This document shows positions 10,288 to 22,702 of a DNA stretch of 28,324 nt, piece after piece. The stretch is from Ectocarpus siliculosus. Its lineage: Eukaryota; Sar; Phaeophyceae; Ectocarpales; Ectocarpaceae. The notes beneath the pieces were generated by a model, which searched no databases, was not told the origin of the DNA, and saw only the letters and a list, made by a program, of their open reading frames with translations. How positions within the stretch are numbered: the stretch's first letter is position 1; every line of letters starts with the position of its first letter. The position numbers were made by a program, and so were the translations under genes. The stretch spans positions 10,019-38,342 of the forward strand of contig FN648729.1 in NCBI GenBank assembly GCA_000310025.1, in the 5' to 3' direction.

Positions 10288-12925
10288 TCAAAGACAATGT
10301 CCCGGAGGAATCTGCAGCTCATACGTAACGCTATTAGCATGAGAATGCAGGGCGGCCGGTGACCGGCGGTTGCCCTTCTCCATGTAGCCGCGAACCCGCT
10401 TGTCGACCTCGGCCATAAACCGCGACCGCGCCTCGCCGGAGTAGAGCTGAACGAGAACAGCAACGGGCCATCGGGGACGAAACGAACGGTGAAAACTACG
10501 CGACGTTGTTCCGTCGCGCATGTGGTGCTGCAAGCTCCTGTTTCTCGTGGGTGGTCTCACGCTCACGAAAATGGACCCAGATGGATAAGAGGACGCAAAT
10601 TAAATCGCCCGAACAATGGAAAGTGTCAACGGAGCGCAGGACGGCAGTCGATTGTGGGCAAGAGTCAGGAAGAAAAACAAGGGAGAATCTAAATTACAAG
10701 ATTATTCCTGGGGGGGGGTAGTTTGGGATGCTTTTTCGCCCCTCAAGACAAGCATGGCATTGCGAACCCGTGTTCGCAGGCAACCACGTGTGTACCACCT
10801 AATTATTGTACCTGAAGCATGTCGATGTTCTTGCTGCAGAGCGTGGCCTCCGCCTGGTTCAAGAAATCCTCTATCGACCCGTGCAGCAGCGCCTTCGCCG
10901 TCTGCCGGGAGCAGCGCCAACATCCAACGGCCAGAGCTCAAAGCACGATCGGTACAGGCAGTGCATTCCAGCAAGCTACTGACCCACTATTTATTGTAGA
11001 ATAAAACACTGCTCTCGTAATTGAAACAGGCCCAAATCTTTCAGAAACGAAAAAAGAATGGGTTAAGATACACACCTCACACCATCGACATTCTTGAAGG
11101 ATTCCACACCGTCGACATCCATCAGCACGTCATTTGTCTCACCGCAACGGTGGCCTGTTCTGGGGGCGATCTCCGCGATGCTCGGTCCCGGCTAGTTAGC
11201 TTCGCTCTCCTCAAGATCTCCGTCCTTATGAAGGACTCGATTGTCGACAGTTTCACCGGTAGCGGCACAAGGGGGGCCGCGTCGATTTCTCTGTCCATCT
11301 GCCGTGAGGAAGAAACGAGAAAAACATGCACAAGCACGACTGGAGATAGATACATCGGAGAGATTCGGAGCGAGTCTAAAACGGACGACGAAATGAAGCT
11401 TACAGGATGTAGATACCGGACGTACGTGCGGACAAATAATTTTTCTCTGAATGTTTTGCCCCGAACGAATCTTCCAAACTCTGACCTCAGCTAACCGTGC
11501 CGGCCAGCCGCCCCCGCCGAGCAGCTGCAACGACGTCATGTCGCGCGCCGCCACCGTGTTCTTGTTTCTCGGTTGCCGGTGGTGCATGCCACCGGTGGCC
11601 GAGAACACGCGCGTTCCTTGTCCTGAGCAGGAAGCCGCAGGTGTAGTCCTGTTTGTGGGATGTTCGAGGCACAGCAGTGGACGCGAAGGGCTCGGGAAGG
11701 TTATCAGGCACTGCTGTATGAATTCCTCGCCGTTCTGCATCGTTCAGTGGTTTGTTTTTACACCGCTGTTCCTCCTCAAAGACAGTTCCAGAGTCGGTCA
11801 ACATTCAGGTTGAAATTAAATGAGCAGCGGGCGGGACGGTTGGCTCGGAGATATTGTCCCGCTAGAGGCATGTGCGCGCCACACCTGGAGAGCTGAGGGC
11901 CGCCGGTTGCACGGGTTTTTCCCTCCCCGCCGCCGCCATCATCATCGTCGTCGAATATGGCACCCAGCCCGTTCTTGGCGTCGTTATTTCTACTCGTCCT
12001 TTGCCCTCCCCGCCCTCCATCTCCGTGCCCGCCCGACCCACGGCTTCGCCGTTTTTTCTTCTTCGTGCCGGCGTCCCCGAGGCTGCCGACGCTGCTCGAC
12101 AGTGACCCCTCCTGGGTGTCGTTGTCGTCGCTGTGTTCGGCCGAATGGGAGTTCTTCCGTCGCGACTGTTCGTGTTGCGTCCGGTGCGTGTTTCTGCCGG
12201 TGGAGTCGGCCGGGTCGTCGAAAGTCTTCCTTGCTGCCGCGGCCGCCGCCGCCCCTGCGGTGGAGTCCGTTGCGTCCGTCCTGATAGACGCAACGGAGCC
12301 TCCTCCGATGCTGTCGGAGTCGCTTCCTGCGAGTCTTCCCCCTTCGTCCGAATGGCCTGCGTGGTGGTGAAGCTGTTGCTGCTGGCGGAGGTGTTGCTGG
12401 TGGTTGCCGTGCTGGTACGCTTGGCCGATCGGGTTGTTTGAGATCCAGGCCGCCTCGGTGGTCTGGCGGTGTCTGAACAGCTTTTTAAGACGAATCGTGT
12501 AGGGAAAGGGATGAGACGGGTAGTGGGGAGGGGGACAAGTGTTTTGTAAGACTAAGCGGCGCACTCGATGATAATTTCCAAACATCGGCGAAACCATTAG
12601 ACTAAAGGTGCAGAACTGGTGCATTTTGTACTGCACAGCCTTGGGGGTCCCCGCCGATCCTGAGGCCGAGACTTTCGACACTAACGGTTACATACGTGAC
12701 GGTAAATGGGTCGTAGAAGAGTCTCTGAAAGCACACAAGGGGTGTCCCGCTGCGGCCCGGTGCTCTTCCGCCGGGTGGGGATGCATCTGCGACGCCCTTA
12801 ACCTTTTCTTGGCCTCTCATGAGGTTCTGAGCCGTCTCGTTCTTGCGGATCTCCATCTGTTTCACCAGGCGGGGAAACCACGGGGCCGGTAGCACGTTCG
12901 CCGCCGCCGCCGCAGCCGCTGCGGG

Positions 12926-12963
<38 letters not shown>

Positions 12964-15900
12964 AGCTGCTATGTGTGCCGGTAACGGCACCTCCGCCGCC
13001 ACCGCCGCCCCCGCACACCGATCCGTGGGGGACGATGGTTGCGGTGGATTCCGTCCGTGAGCCCCTTCGGAGACAAGTCGCCCTCCAGCTACCTTCACCC
13101 CTATTATTGCAGTCAGTGATGCGGTGTCGTATGGCGGGTTGTGAAATAGAGGAGAAGTCGAGGCGGTCAAGCGGTCATGCCGGGGAGTTGAACAGGTGGC
13201 GTGTAGCAGAAGAATAGGATCAGGAGCCTTTGTGTGTTTTCCTGGGCGTGCTTGTTGACGGTACAACGCGGCCCTTTACTGCTCTTTACTCAGCACTGGA
13301 GACCGTCGTGCGATGTGCTGTAAATTTCTCAGGGACGTGCATGGCGGAAGCGTGAGGGCTGCTGACCTTATTCTCTTCCCTGTGCGCAGCTCGAGCTTGA
13401 TCGCCGCCTCTCCTTCGGGCCACAGCTTCAGCAGCGCCAGCACCCGCGCCCTCTTGCGAACAATGTACTTGGTTGAGATGCGCATAATGGACCTGATGAA
13501 CCCCTGCATCAACCGCTGTTGTGTCCCATGCGATGGGGACGCAATGGCGTCGCACGCGTGCAGCATGGCGTTGCATGGAATGTTAGACAGGCTTCTGGCG
13601 AGCCAGGAAAACATCGTCGGTTTCATCGCTGACAGGGGGTAGTACAAACAGCATCAAGGCCGAGGGAATGCTTTTCGTCGAAGGAACCGGCTCCAACATC
13701 GCTCATGTAGCATACACTCGACGCCCCACCAGGGAATAGGCGCGTGCAGAGAGAGGGCATGCTCCAATGAGCTACTTCTGCGACTGGCAAATAGATCACC
13801 AGCCGAGGTACACAGCAACGGCCTACCAAAAGCTGCTGCCAGACGAAATCTCTCTTTCAAGCAAACACGGCTGCGGAGATGGATCCAGATCAGGCACAAG
13901 CGCCAACCCTGAAACATTCGCCGTGAAACGCTTCACCTACCGCATCTCCGTCGGTGTCGACCACGGGTGGCGGTCGACGATACTCACGCCAGGCCCGCTG
14001 AACGCGAAGCGCGGACGAGACAAGCAACAAGTAATCCCTGGCGTGCAGAGGGATAAATAAGTGTTAAGAAGGAGAGGGTCACAGAGAGAAGGACGGAGCA
14101 AGACCAGGAACAAATAAAACCTCGTTTCCCACGTCACAGCCAGCATTGGCACAGAGGCGAGAAAAAGGCCGGCATGTGTTGCTCAGCCTTCTCTCCGCCG
14201 CTCAAGGGGTTTTCTTTCTACATACCAACTCGAGGCGCGACAGTACCCCCCAAGAATCATGGCAAAATCGCTTCCTCGATCACAGTGGCCCAGACAAGCA
14301 TGACGAAGCACAAACGGTATCCCGAAGAGGAACGTTACAAAGCTAAATTCCACGTGTGTTGGTCAACGGTTGTTGCATGCCGGGTGGTCAAGTCCTTGGA
14401 GGCACCCACCTGTGTGCCGCCCGGCGCTTCTTGGTCCTCTCTAGCAACCGCTTCATGTCAACCGCCGTGGATACAAGAGCCACAACCCATAGGAGCGTCC
14501 TCTCTCGATCTTCCGCCGCGGAGGCCTCTCCTCGGCTCTTGGCGAGGTTGGCTCGCCCTTCCAGCTTGTCGGTCCTCCGCGAGATACACTGGGGAATGGA
14601 CGGGAGGGGGGGAGGAGAAGACTCGTCGCTGTATCCCTCAGTCTACATTGTGTTCGTGGCGGATACAAGTGGACGTGTGGAGTGCACAAAGCTCTGTCAG
14701 CCACTGTCTGTGGCGGAACCTTTCACGCCTTCACAGCCAACACGGTGTGGCTCGGGTGCTGTCGACTTTTCTCGGGTGCCCCCGGCGAGTCGAAGGAACG
14801 GTGTCCGCACGGGTTGTGTCGGCGGGGGCGTCGGATTCTTGAGCGCCTGCTTGTGTTGATAGAAGCTTCAAATGGCTTGACTCCTTCCACCGATTGCAAG
14901 GCGAATATGAACGCCAGGGGGAGTTGTGGTTGTGTTGCGGTTTCGGGCAATGCTCGATTCGGGGGCTGACGACTTTCTCTCGCGCAGGCACCGTTTGCCC
15001 GTTTAAGAGGAGGGGACGCCGTACCTGCACCCGGTGACGTCGTCTCAACCTGAGAGCACTTGTTAAGCTACGCAAACGTCAAACTTCTGAACAAGGACAA
15101 GATGCTTTGTGGCGCTCCCGTCACACGCCAACAAACACAACTCCCAGTTGATGGCGCACACAAACATAGCTCAAGCAGTTCGAGAACGTCAAGAATCTTT
15201 CTCGGCCACTTTGAACCGGAACCTCGTCCCGTCATTGATCTCGATTTCGAGACATCTCTGACTACTAGTTGCACCAAGTCGAAAGGCTTTGCTCACGAAG
15301 CTATTACACCCCTGAGTCCTAGGGATAAGTGTCACCTCTTCTTCAAGCCGCTTTATCTTCTCCCTGGCGAACATCATCTCCGCCCGCCGCTTGCCATCCC
15401 TGCTCCTGGCGTCGATCCTCGCCCTCCTGCGGCGCGCCGCAACGCCCAGCCGCCTGCCGTCGGGGCTGCCCCTCTCCGAAGCACGGCGCCCCTCCTCCCC
15501 CAGCAGGCACAAGAACCCGCGGCGGCGATGGCGACCTTGGTCGTCGCTGTCACCGTCCTCTCCCCACTGAATCGCGTGGCAAACACGCTCGGCTTTGCCC
15601 CCGGTTCCGCTCAGGCTTTCCGCAAACAGCGACCGACCGTTGGCAGTCCTGAAAAACTCAGCGTCCTTGAATTCGAAGCCCCGGCCCCCGGCGTTCATGC
15701 CCTCTTCCTTCCCCCCCCGCTCCAGCTCACCCCCGTTGTGGAAATCAAGGGGAAACCCTCTGCTTCGACGATCATAACCTGTGTCAGCGCACCCGTCGCC
15801 TTCTTTGCCCCCGCCCATGTGAGCGGCGGTGCTACCCTCTCCCCCCCCCCCCCAAAACAGCGGCGATCTTATTGGGGTCCCGCCCCAGCGGGTTGGCGGC

Positions 15901-18180
15901 GGCGCCCAACACCCTACCGCCGTGCGCGGTGTCGTCGGCGTACCCGAGCGCCCCCGGCGCCCCCCTCCCCTAGAGAACGACCTGCTCCGAACCCAGCCGT
16001 TGTTCTTGTCCGCTGTGGTCGGGTTCGATCGGGGCTTCTCTCTGCCGACAGGGTGGCGGCGGCGGCCCGCGGAAGAGAGATCGACACGGCTCCCGCTGGC
16101 GGGCTGCGGAGCCCCCGCTCGCGCCGACGACCTTGCCGCCGGCGAGTTTGTAGGACCCCCCCCGCGCTGCGCCGAGACGGAGACCTCCTCCTCGCCGCGC
16201 CCCGTCATCTTCTTCTGGCTTCGTCCTGCCCGGCTTGCCGCCCCATTTTCGGCAGCGGGGTTGCCGCCCGCTGGTTTTGATGCTCGTTGGCGGATGTCAC
16301 CAGTGCTGTCAACCCCTGTTCCGTCGCTCCCGCTACCCGTGCCGCCGTCACCGCGACCGTCACCGTCTTCTAGGTCGGAAAGGGCGGAGGAAGATGACGA
16401 CGTCGAAGAAGCCGAAGATGATGATGAGGAGGAGGAGGAGGAGGACGGGATACCGAAGCGGAAGGGTCGAAGCTCCAGCAACTCAGCCTGTAGCTCCTCC
16501 AGCGGAACAGCCGAGTTGGATTCAAGAACAGCTGATAATCTGTCGGCAAACACCACTACCTGCAAAGGGGAAAGGGAGAAAGTCGAATCGTCTTTTTGAG
16601 GGGAATATTTCCGTCCAAGAGGCTATGCAGGTTGTTCCTGAGCGATGAGGACAAGACAGTTATGTACGTGTCTCTCGTGGCGTAGAAAGCTTCCCGCTCT
16701 TGAGTGGATGAGCGATGAGGCGGTACACCAGGACAGGATCTGGCTGAACGGGGACAGACGTGGGGGCACCCAGTACGGGGTATTGGACACTCAACTGTAC
16801 CGAGATGTCCACAATCGTGTCTGTCGGTTGGTATTTTTGCTTTCGAGATGACAGAGAATAAAAACGCTTGATAGTTGGAACTACACAGCCACAGTAGTGG
16901 TAAGTGTTGATAGTCCCCGGGGCAAGAGAAACGCGGTCTGTCCATCGTGGACGGTTAGTCAGCCGTGCAGTTATTAGTAATACTTCTGGATCTCGAGAGG
17001 GCCAAAGTTCAACCTTCGAAATGGAAAGCCACGCTGCCGACCGAACGCTGGCAAATCGCGCTTTCTTGGTAGAGCCCGGCTGCGGCCGAGATATGGACGG
17101 AAGGACTCTCCAGCCTTCAACCGGAGGTTTTAGCTCTCCGTTGCCCTTGGTTGAAACGGAAGCGCGTGGGTGGGAACACGGGGCATCAGAGAACCAAGTG
17201 CTGTCGTCAAGTGAACCGAAAGAATGCTATCGGGGCCGCCTGGCGAATGATATGGAGTGTTCCCTTTAGCAGCAATGTGCGTAACGAACGCATGCAACTT
17301 TTCTCTCCTCGCCGGAACCACCCAAGACGGCGGATGGCAACCAAGGACACTAAGGCATGGAAAGGCGGTGATAAGATTGCGACGTTTTCGCGCCGCCCCA
17401 AGCAGCAGCCAGAGTTATCGCGATGGCAGCAAACCTTCTCACCATTCCTTGCCCCCGACGCAACCCACCCCGGCCGTTCGCACCACCGCCAGCCCCGCGC
17501 CCCCCGGAGAAGGGTGAATCTTCTCCGATCGAACCCGGGCCAAGTCCGAAAGGCAGAGCCAGGGCTGTCCCTTCTCCTGCTCCACCGCCGCCGCCCGAAT
17601 CTGCCGAGGAGGATGCCCCCACCGGCAGATCCATGCTACCGGCGCACGCCAGAGCCAACGCTTGGCACCGCTGTCGTCGTGCCCACTCGGTGTCTGACGC
17701 CCTTGCCGCCGCTGCCTCTGTCGCGGAGTCGTCTTGTTCTTCTTTCTGCCCTCGCTTTTGGTTTTGCCCTTTGGCACTCTTGTCCCAGCCCCTGCCTGAC
17801 GGTGACAAGTAGGCATCTCCGGGCTCTGAACATCCTCCGGACCCCGGAAGCTCGGCGTGACTCCCTCTCCCCCGCGGTTGCTGCCGTTTCTGCTGTCCGC
17901 CGCAGCCGCTTCCTGCCGTCGACTCTGTCGACCTGCTCCGCGACGAGCCCCTTCTTGCGCCGCCACCACTACCGCCGTCACCACCGGCGGCAGCAGCGAC
18001 GTTGGAGGTGGTAATAGCTTGGTTCGCTGACGGAGCGGGCGTCACCAGCCACGGAAGTTCTCGAGGGCGTCGACCCAGCCCGATTTCTACCGTTTCTGGG
18101 CCGGCGGTGTTGGCGGCGGTGATGGTGGCGGCGGGCCGCTTCTTGCTGTTGGCGGGCTGGTGGATTTCGTGGGTGTGCAT
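10288..18180 (-). CDS. Unassigned ~1,330-residue low-complexity/helical protein, 13 exons
   Basis: Not recognised; I assign no function. Exons in transcript order: 18180-17443, 16739-16668, 16559-15336, 14588-14410, 13870-13827, 13628-13367, 13100-12803, 12724-12696, 12472-11885, 11648-11486, 11298-11143, 10901-10812, 10446-10288 (stop). All are bounded by AG and GT and all 12 junctions conserve phase. ATG 18180 is the first in frame after an upstream TGA. Exon 1 is Gly/Ala/Ser-rich with a basic stretch (KSAKGQNQKRGQKEEQDD). Exon 3 has a Ser run, then a disordered stretch ending in a coiled coil (AEMMFAREKIKRLEEE) that continues into exon 4 (TDKLEGRANLAKS; TAVDMKRLLERTKKRR). Exons 5-6 form the most ordered block (LMQGFIRSIMRISTKYIV; RARVLALLKLWPEGEAA). 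Exon 7 has Gly and Ala runs, then PAPWFPRLVKQMEI. Exons 8-9 give RLFYDPFTVTHRQTTEAAW, then Gln/His, Lys/Arg and Asp runs. Exons 11-13 are charged helices (IEDFLNQAEATL; SRFMAEVDKRVRGYMEK). Least certain are the start of exon 7 (13065 also fits) and exon 10, and the reading frame of exon 1. Confidence 0.65.
12895..13012. repeat. (GCC)n trinucleotide tracts encoding Ala and Gly runs
   Basis: On the plus strand this is a nearly uninterrupted GCC tract at about 12925-12963, a shorter one at about 12895-12924, and another at 12993-13012. On the minus strand, in the predicted frame of the unassigned gene, they encode two Gly runs and an Ala run immediately before the ordered segment NVLPAPWFPRLVKQ. 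Length polymorphism or sequencing slippage is likely here. Confidence 0.85.
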
Positions 18181-19630
18181 GCATGTGCGTTGTGCGTGAG
18201 TCAAACAACAGAATCAAGGCTTTCCCGGCCGGGTGGGACATGGGAAGATATGGTATGTACATGTGCTCATCGAAAAACGTCCAGTACGTTCAATGCGCAT
18301 GTCGTGGAGTGGGAGAAATCCCGCCCCAACGTGTACCTCGAGGGTAAGGAGAACATCGCTTCCGGCAGAGGTGTTCTGCCCTTAGTTGCGGAGGTTCTCC
18401 ATGTTACCACAAGCATCATGCCAAGAGTACACGTGAGCAGGTGTTGTGATGGGCTTCCGCAAAACCTCTCCGCAGATATACCCAAAAGTGAGCGGCATGT
18501 GGGCCGATTGCCAGAAACGTTCGCATGGTGGACTGGCTTCCAACAACGACGTGTGTGTTGCGCACGGCCGCCGTCTATCCGCTATATCTCAACCATAGCA
18601 TCTTCCTACGAGAATCTCGTGTTGTTACGATGGTTGCCTCAGACTGTACTACACCCGCCCGATGGTCATAAAGTGTTTGATCATGGTGAACCAAAATACA
18701 AATACCTGAACGGTCGACGCATTGATCAATGCACAGCACACGCCGTACACAGCTCGTAGACGTGCGTTGGCTCAAATAAAAGAAGAGTTGCGTTCTAATC
18801 TTGTTTCACCGGCATGTGCGTGTTCCTCGTCGATGCACCGAAAGCTAAACCTCATGACCGCCACGCACTCCGCACACTCTCACATCGTTATTGGAGCCAG
18901 TTATCCTCCGGCGAGAGCAAGCACCCCCGGCTGCAGAACGGAAGCTCTTGCGTTGCAGGAAGGGTGATTCGTCCTGTCCCGAATACACAGGGAAATTGAC
19001 CATGACACATATAGGGCAAGGTGTGTTTGTTCGGCCCACACTGAACTCTTGAGCGACTGCATACTAGTGAGCGTTGTACATTTCTAACTTCACACGTGGC
19101 ACGACAGCGCATCCGGACCACTACCTTGCTTTGTGTGGGAGGGGAGTATATTGACAAACAAAGCCTACAAACATCGGTCCCATATCCAAGGCCCCCATCA
19201 CCCAGACTAATAGCCCATGTCGACACTGCTGCACGTATCTTCCAGCAGGGATTGATTACTGTCGTCTGCGCCAGCCACTCCCAAGAAACACTCAACTACC
19301 AATCAATTTTGACGTGTAGGGATCCAGTGGTTGTTCGTGAGTGTAGTTTAGACGATGAGCTTCATACGACAGGCGTAGTAGTGACTGACAACCTTTGTGA
19401 ACACTGAGTAAAGACGCCGGTTGAGTGAACTTTGGGAGTTAGCTACATGCTGTTGTACCATGCAACGCCCACACGAATGGCGTGGACTTTTCCTGCCGCA
19501 GGGTGGAGCTGATCCATTCCACCAATAAGAGAAAAACATACCAAATTCAGTGTACTTAGCTTGGCCCGTATACCAAACGTCTCGTAGTTTCTCCACTCCC
19601 ACCTAGACCACATCCTGCTTTGCCGGACCC

Positions 19631-19759
19631 ATGGCCATAACCCCGCCGACGGTGGCGAGCGGGCGGCGACAGAACCGCACGATCCATTTGAACAACGCCA
19701 ACAGCAACTTCAGCAGCAGCAACAAACAATTTCTAGAAGCCACGTGCGCAAACAGCTAA
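19631..19759 (+). CDS. Short open frame, doubtful (42 codons)
   Basis: An ATG-initiated frame starts MAITPPTVASGRRQ and is then rich in Asn and Ser, with GC-ending codons (AACAACGCCAACAGCAAC), unlike the surrounding DNA. It ends at TAA without a clear splice donor. It could be a small first exon, a fragment of a decayed gene, or chance. I found no downstream exon that continues it. Confidence 0.12.
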   Translation: MAITPPTVASGRRQNRTIHLNNANSNFSSSNKQFLEATCANS

Positions 19760-20115
19760 CCATACTTCAATCAATGCTTACCAGGTGTTCAAGGGAACGA
19801 AGTCGCTTAATTGCTTCGTCTGGTATCATCACGGCATAGGCTCTTGCTGGAGCCTAGCGTGTAGAGCTAGCTCTAGCCACCGATATGAACACCTACTCCT
19901 GCCGTGTTCCGTGTGTCTCAAGCGTTTCTCCACCTTCGTGTTGGCATTCGGAAGAAATTAGGCAACCCAGCAGTTACCAGGGGTGGCGAGAGCAACACGT
20001 GGGAGGGATTTTCGTTGTTGTTGTGTCGCAACACCCCAGGGCAAGAGCGCGTAAACAGGCAAACACCCGACTAACGCGGCTGGAACCCTGGAATAGTAGA
20101 AAGTTCTCTGACACG

Positions 20116-20155
20116 AACCGTCACTTGATTCGCCGACCCGTCACTTGATCCGCCG
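20116..20155. repeat. Two-copy 20-bp direct repeat
   Basis: AACCGTCACTTGATTCGCCG is followed immediately by ACCCGTCACTTGATCCGCCG, with two differences between copies. No role is evident. Confidence 0.85.
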
Positions 20156-21825
20156 CACACGAGCGTGTTGAGTGTTGAGTGCCTGGTGGTGATGGATACG
20201 TGGGATACGCTGCATGTGCATTTGGTGTGCAACGTGTGCGTGCGATAACCCTGACCCCTGACTTCCCCCGCCAACAACCGACCAACCTTCAAGCTATCCC
20301 AATGAGATGTTCAGATGTGCAGACTCCACCGCTCTCCAAGAAACATGATATTTGCTGTCGGTATAGTACTCTGCTGAACATGAAGAACAACATATAGATC
20401 CAACTAATACTCCACTCACTGAAAAGACTCCACCACATCCCGTTCGACTGTGGGTATATCTCGAATGGGTAGTCTTTCTGTGTGTGTTTTTATTATTCCT
20501 TAATGTAACATCTACGCCCCACAATTCAAAGCAATCTCAGGAGCGGTGAGACAGCACTGACACGGGCATAGCAATGAACGCATGAACGAGATCACACCCG
20601 ACCCAAGAACAACACGATTCCACCGCGTTCCACGATCCCGCCGCCCTTGATCGTCGCCCGTAGACCACCTCCCGATTGATTTCAGTGCCGCCGCCGGGTA
20701 AGCCTGGACCCCTGTCCACAACGAAAAGACACGAGGTACGCTATCATAGACACGACCTAGCCATACGATCCTCCTAGCCGAAGCAAGCAAAGCAGGCAGG
20801 CCACCCAAGGGTGGCAATGGTACCCTTCCGCGCTGCTTCTTCCCTCGCGACGCCCCTCCAACTGCTGTGGGCGGCGGCAACAGCGTCCAAGAAATAACAG
20901 AACGAATTACCCTTGACTCAATGCTACTGTAGTCAGCAGGAGCCGTTGTACAGTACGTACATACGGCAGGGGTGAGAGGCGAGCCGGCACCAGCAGACAC
21001 CAGCGTTTTTCGAGCCTTTTTGTCAGGGAAGCGAGCATTCTACATGTAGCACGTCTTCTTGAGAAAATAACGTACGGTAGGAAGGTACGCGACTCATCGC
21101 GCAAGCTCCTCTCCTCGCGCCACAAAGACCTGTACGAGAGATGGGAATTTCTCCGAACGAGCACACCTCACACACAAGGTCACACACGTGTCTGTCTGTC
21201 TGTCTGTGCCACGCATTGTCAGATTACGAGGTGGTGGTCGTCGGCCCAATATACGCTCACCATAGCTCGCATACACCCACAGGCGCATTGTATGGTGATG
21301 GAATTATGTAGTGGACTCCCGTCCATGCTACCTTGCGCGAAGTCTGCTGAAAAAAAGCACTCCAATCGCTGTGGTACTTTTGTATTTTTTCCAAGTCGAC
21401 AAACTTGGCCAGGTAACCCGCTTGTCGCGTTCCAGTCTATCCAAACAACTCAACAACTAACCGCCTGGAATCAACAGCCAACCGTGAACACAAGCCACGC
21501 CAAATACTCGTCGAAGGGCGTTTTTCTGCGAAACCGCCGGTGGCGACAAGGCAGCAACACCATCGTCTCGAGAGGACCAAACACTTGGGAAACACTTGGG
21601 AATTCGAACAGTAATTTAGTGTTTGTCGCTGGTTGGATTGGTTTCGAACCCAGTCGTGCTTTTGTTGGTCGGATCTCGGGCTTTCCGCGCGGCCCCTGCG
21701 TTTTCGAGGGCCTGCCACACTATGTTTTTTACTCCCGCGAAGGTCACAGCTTAGCGATGTAGCTATGTGCGACCAGGGCAGGATGGTTTTTGTCCCGTCG
21801 GAAACACGACGGCACTCGATGCGAA

Positions 21826-21850
21826 AGCAGCAGCAGCAGCAGCAGCAGCA
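21826..21850. repeat. (AGC)n microsatellite
   Basis: About eight AGC units lie in the intergenic region. The Ser, Gln or Ala runs they produce in open frames are not evidence of coding. Confidence 0.9.
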
Positions 21851-22530
21851 TGGGTTTTTGGCCGGCCTTGGATGCATATAAGCCGTCTTTTTCGAGCGAC
21901 AAATCTCGAGAAGCACCGTGTCGACGAGGACTCTCTTCGCCACGTGACGGCTTCACACCAACGCACCACAAAACCGAACCATCGCGACATGCCAGAACGG
22001 AAATTCGCACAGAAACGCAAAATTTTTCAACGAGAACGGGTGTCTCGCCCCGTTACCTAGCCGAACGAACCTGCGCATCCTGACCAAAAGGAACATGGCC
22101 CAAATATTTGCCGTTCCCTGTGTGGCTCAGAGGGTATGGATGAGCTTGTGTTTCCGACCCCCGGCTAGGGGGAAATCTCTGCCCAGCATGTATCAGGCAT
22201 ACCGGTGTTCAGATACTGTACAAAATACGCGTCGAACATACACACGCTATTGCTGCTGCCACACAATCAATAACCTTTCTTCATCAGGGACAACACACGA
22301 GCGGCGGCCGGAATCAGCCAAAAGCGGAAAAGTCTTGAGCAATCCACGGAAAACACGGTCTTCACACAGAGAGAGGTTCCACACACAGCAAATAAGGTAC
22401 CACTAACAACTACAATAGTTTTGTTATACAAATTACAAGACTCCGGGGGCAAAGAAGTCGTTCATCTGCCCCCCCCCCCTCCTCTACAGTACCATATCTC
22501 AGCAGTGTACTACTCCCCTTCCCCAGTCTT

Positions 22531-22702
22531 GATCCTTTCATCGCCCTTGGTAGTCTCTAGGCTATCCATCGCGTCTGAAGTGTCCGAAATGATGGGTTTT
22601 CATCAGCGTACCAGCCCCCCCCCCGATCTACGTGCTTTCATTGCCCTTGGTGTACTCTAGAGCTATCCGGTGCAAGGTGTCCAACGTGCCAGAAATCATG
22701 GC
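22531..22702. repeat. Degenerate duplication of the transporter's C-terminal coding end
   Basis: 22625-22702 contains the last codons and stop of the transporter gene. 22531-22594, just downstream in transcript sense, is a diverged copy: TTTCATCGCCCTTGG against TTTCATTGCCCTTGG, with further matching blocks (CTATCC, GTGTCC, GAAAT). Read on the minus strand, the copy resembles the end of the protein (TTKGDE against YTKGNE) but does not continue the frame. Confidence 0.6.

Larger units (their letters stand above)
18181..22627. other. About 4.4 kb with no convincing gene
   Basis: This lies between the start of the unassigned minus-strand gene and the 3' end of the transporter gene, so it should hold the former's promoter and the latter's 3' untranslated region. 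Open frames exist (199 codons at 18160-18759 plus; 162 codons at 20512-21000 minus; 156 codons at 21292-21762 plus). None shows a domain, a splice-consistent neighbour or convincing codon pattern. It holds short repeats at 20116 and 21826, a 14-base palindrome at 19862-19875, and a degenerate copy of the transporter C-terminal coding end at 22531-22594. Confidence 0.5.

Noticed and set aside
11486-11804. Alternative frame of exon 10 in the unassigned gene (RTRNARVLGHRWHAPPATEK)
   Set aside because: It ends in a stop without a donor and does not match the phase of the next exon. The chosen frame has GC-rich third positions and a phase-0 donor at 11486.
15060-16280. 406-codon plus-strand open frame
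   Set aside because: It is antisense to the 1,224-base exon of the unassigned minus-strand gene. It is Pro/Arg-rich, as expected from the complement of a GC-rich exon, and has no domain or splice partners.
18160-18759. 199-codon plus-strand open frame
   Set aside because: It overlaps the 5' end of the minus-strand gene. It has no recognisable domain, is rich in Cys, His and Arg, and has no splice-consistent continuation. A fragment of a decayed element cannot be excluded.
20512-21000. 162-codon minus-strand open frame
   Set aside because: No family signature, no neighbouring exons and no clear codon bias; likely non-coding sequence downstream of the transporter gene.
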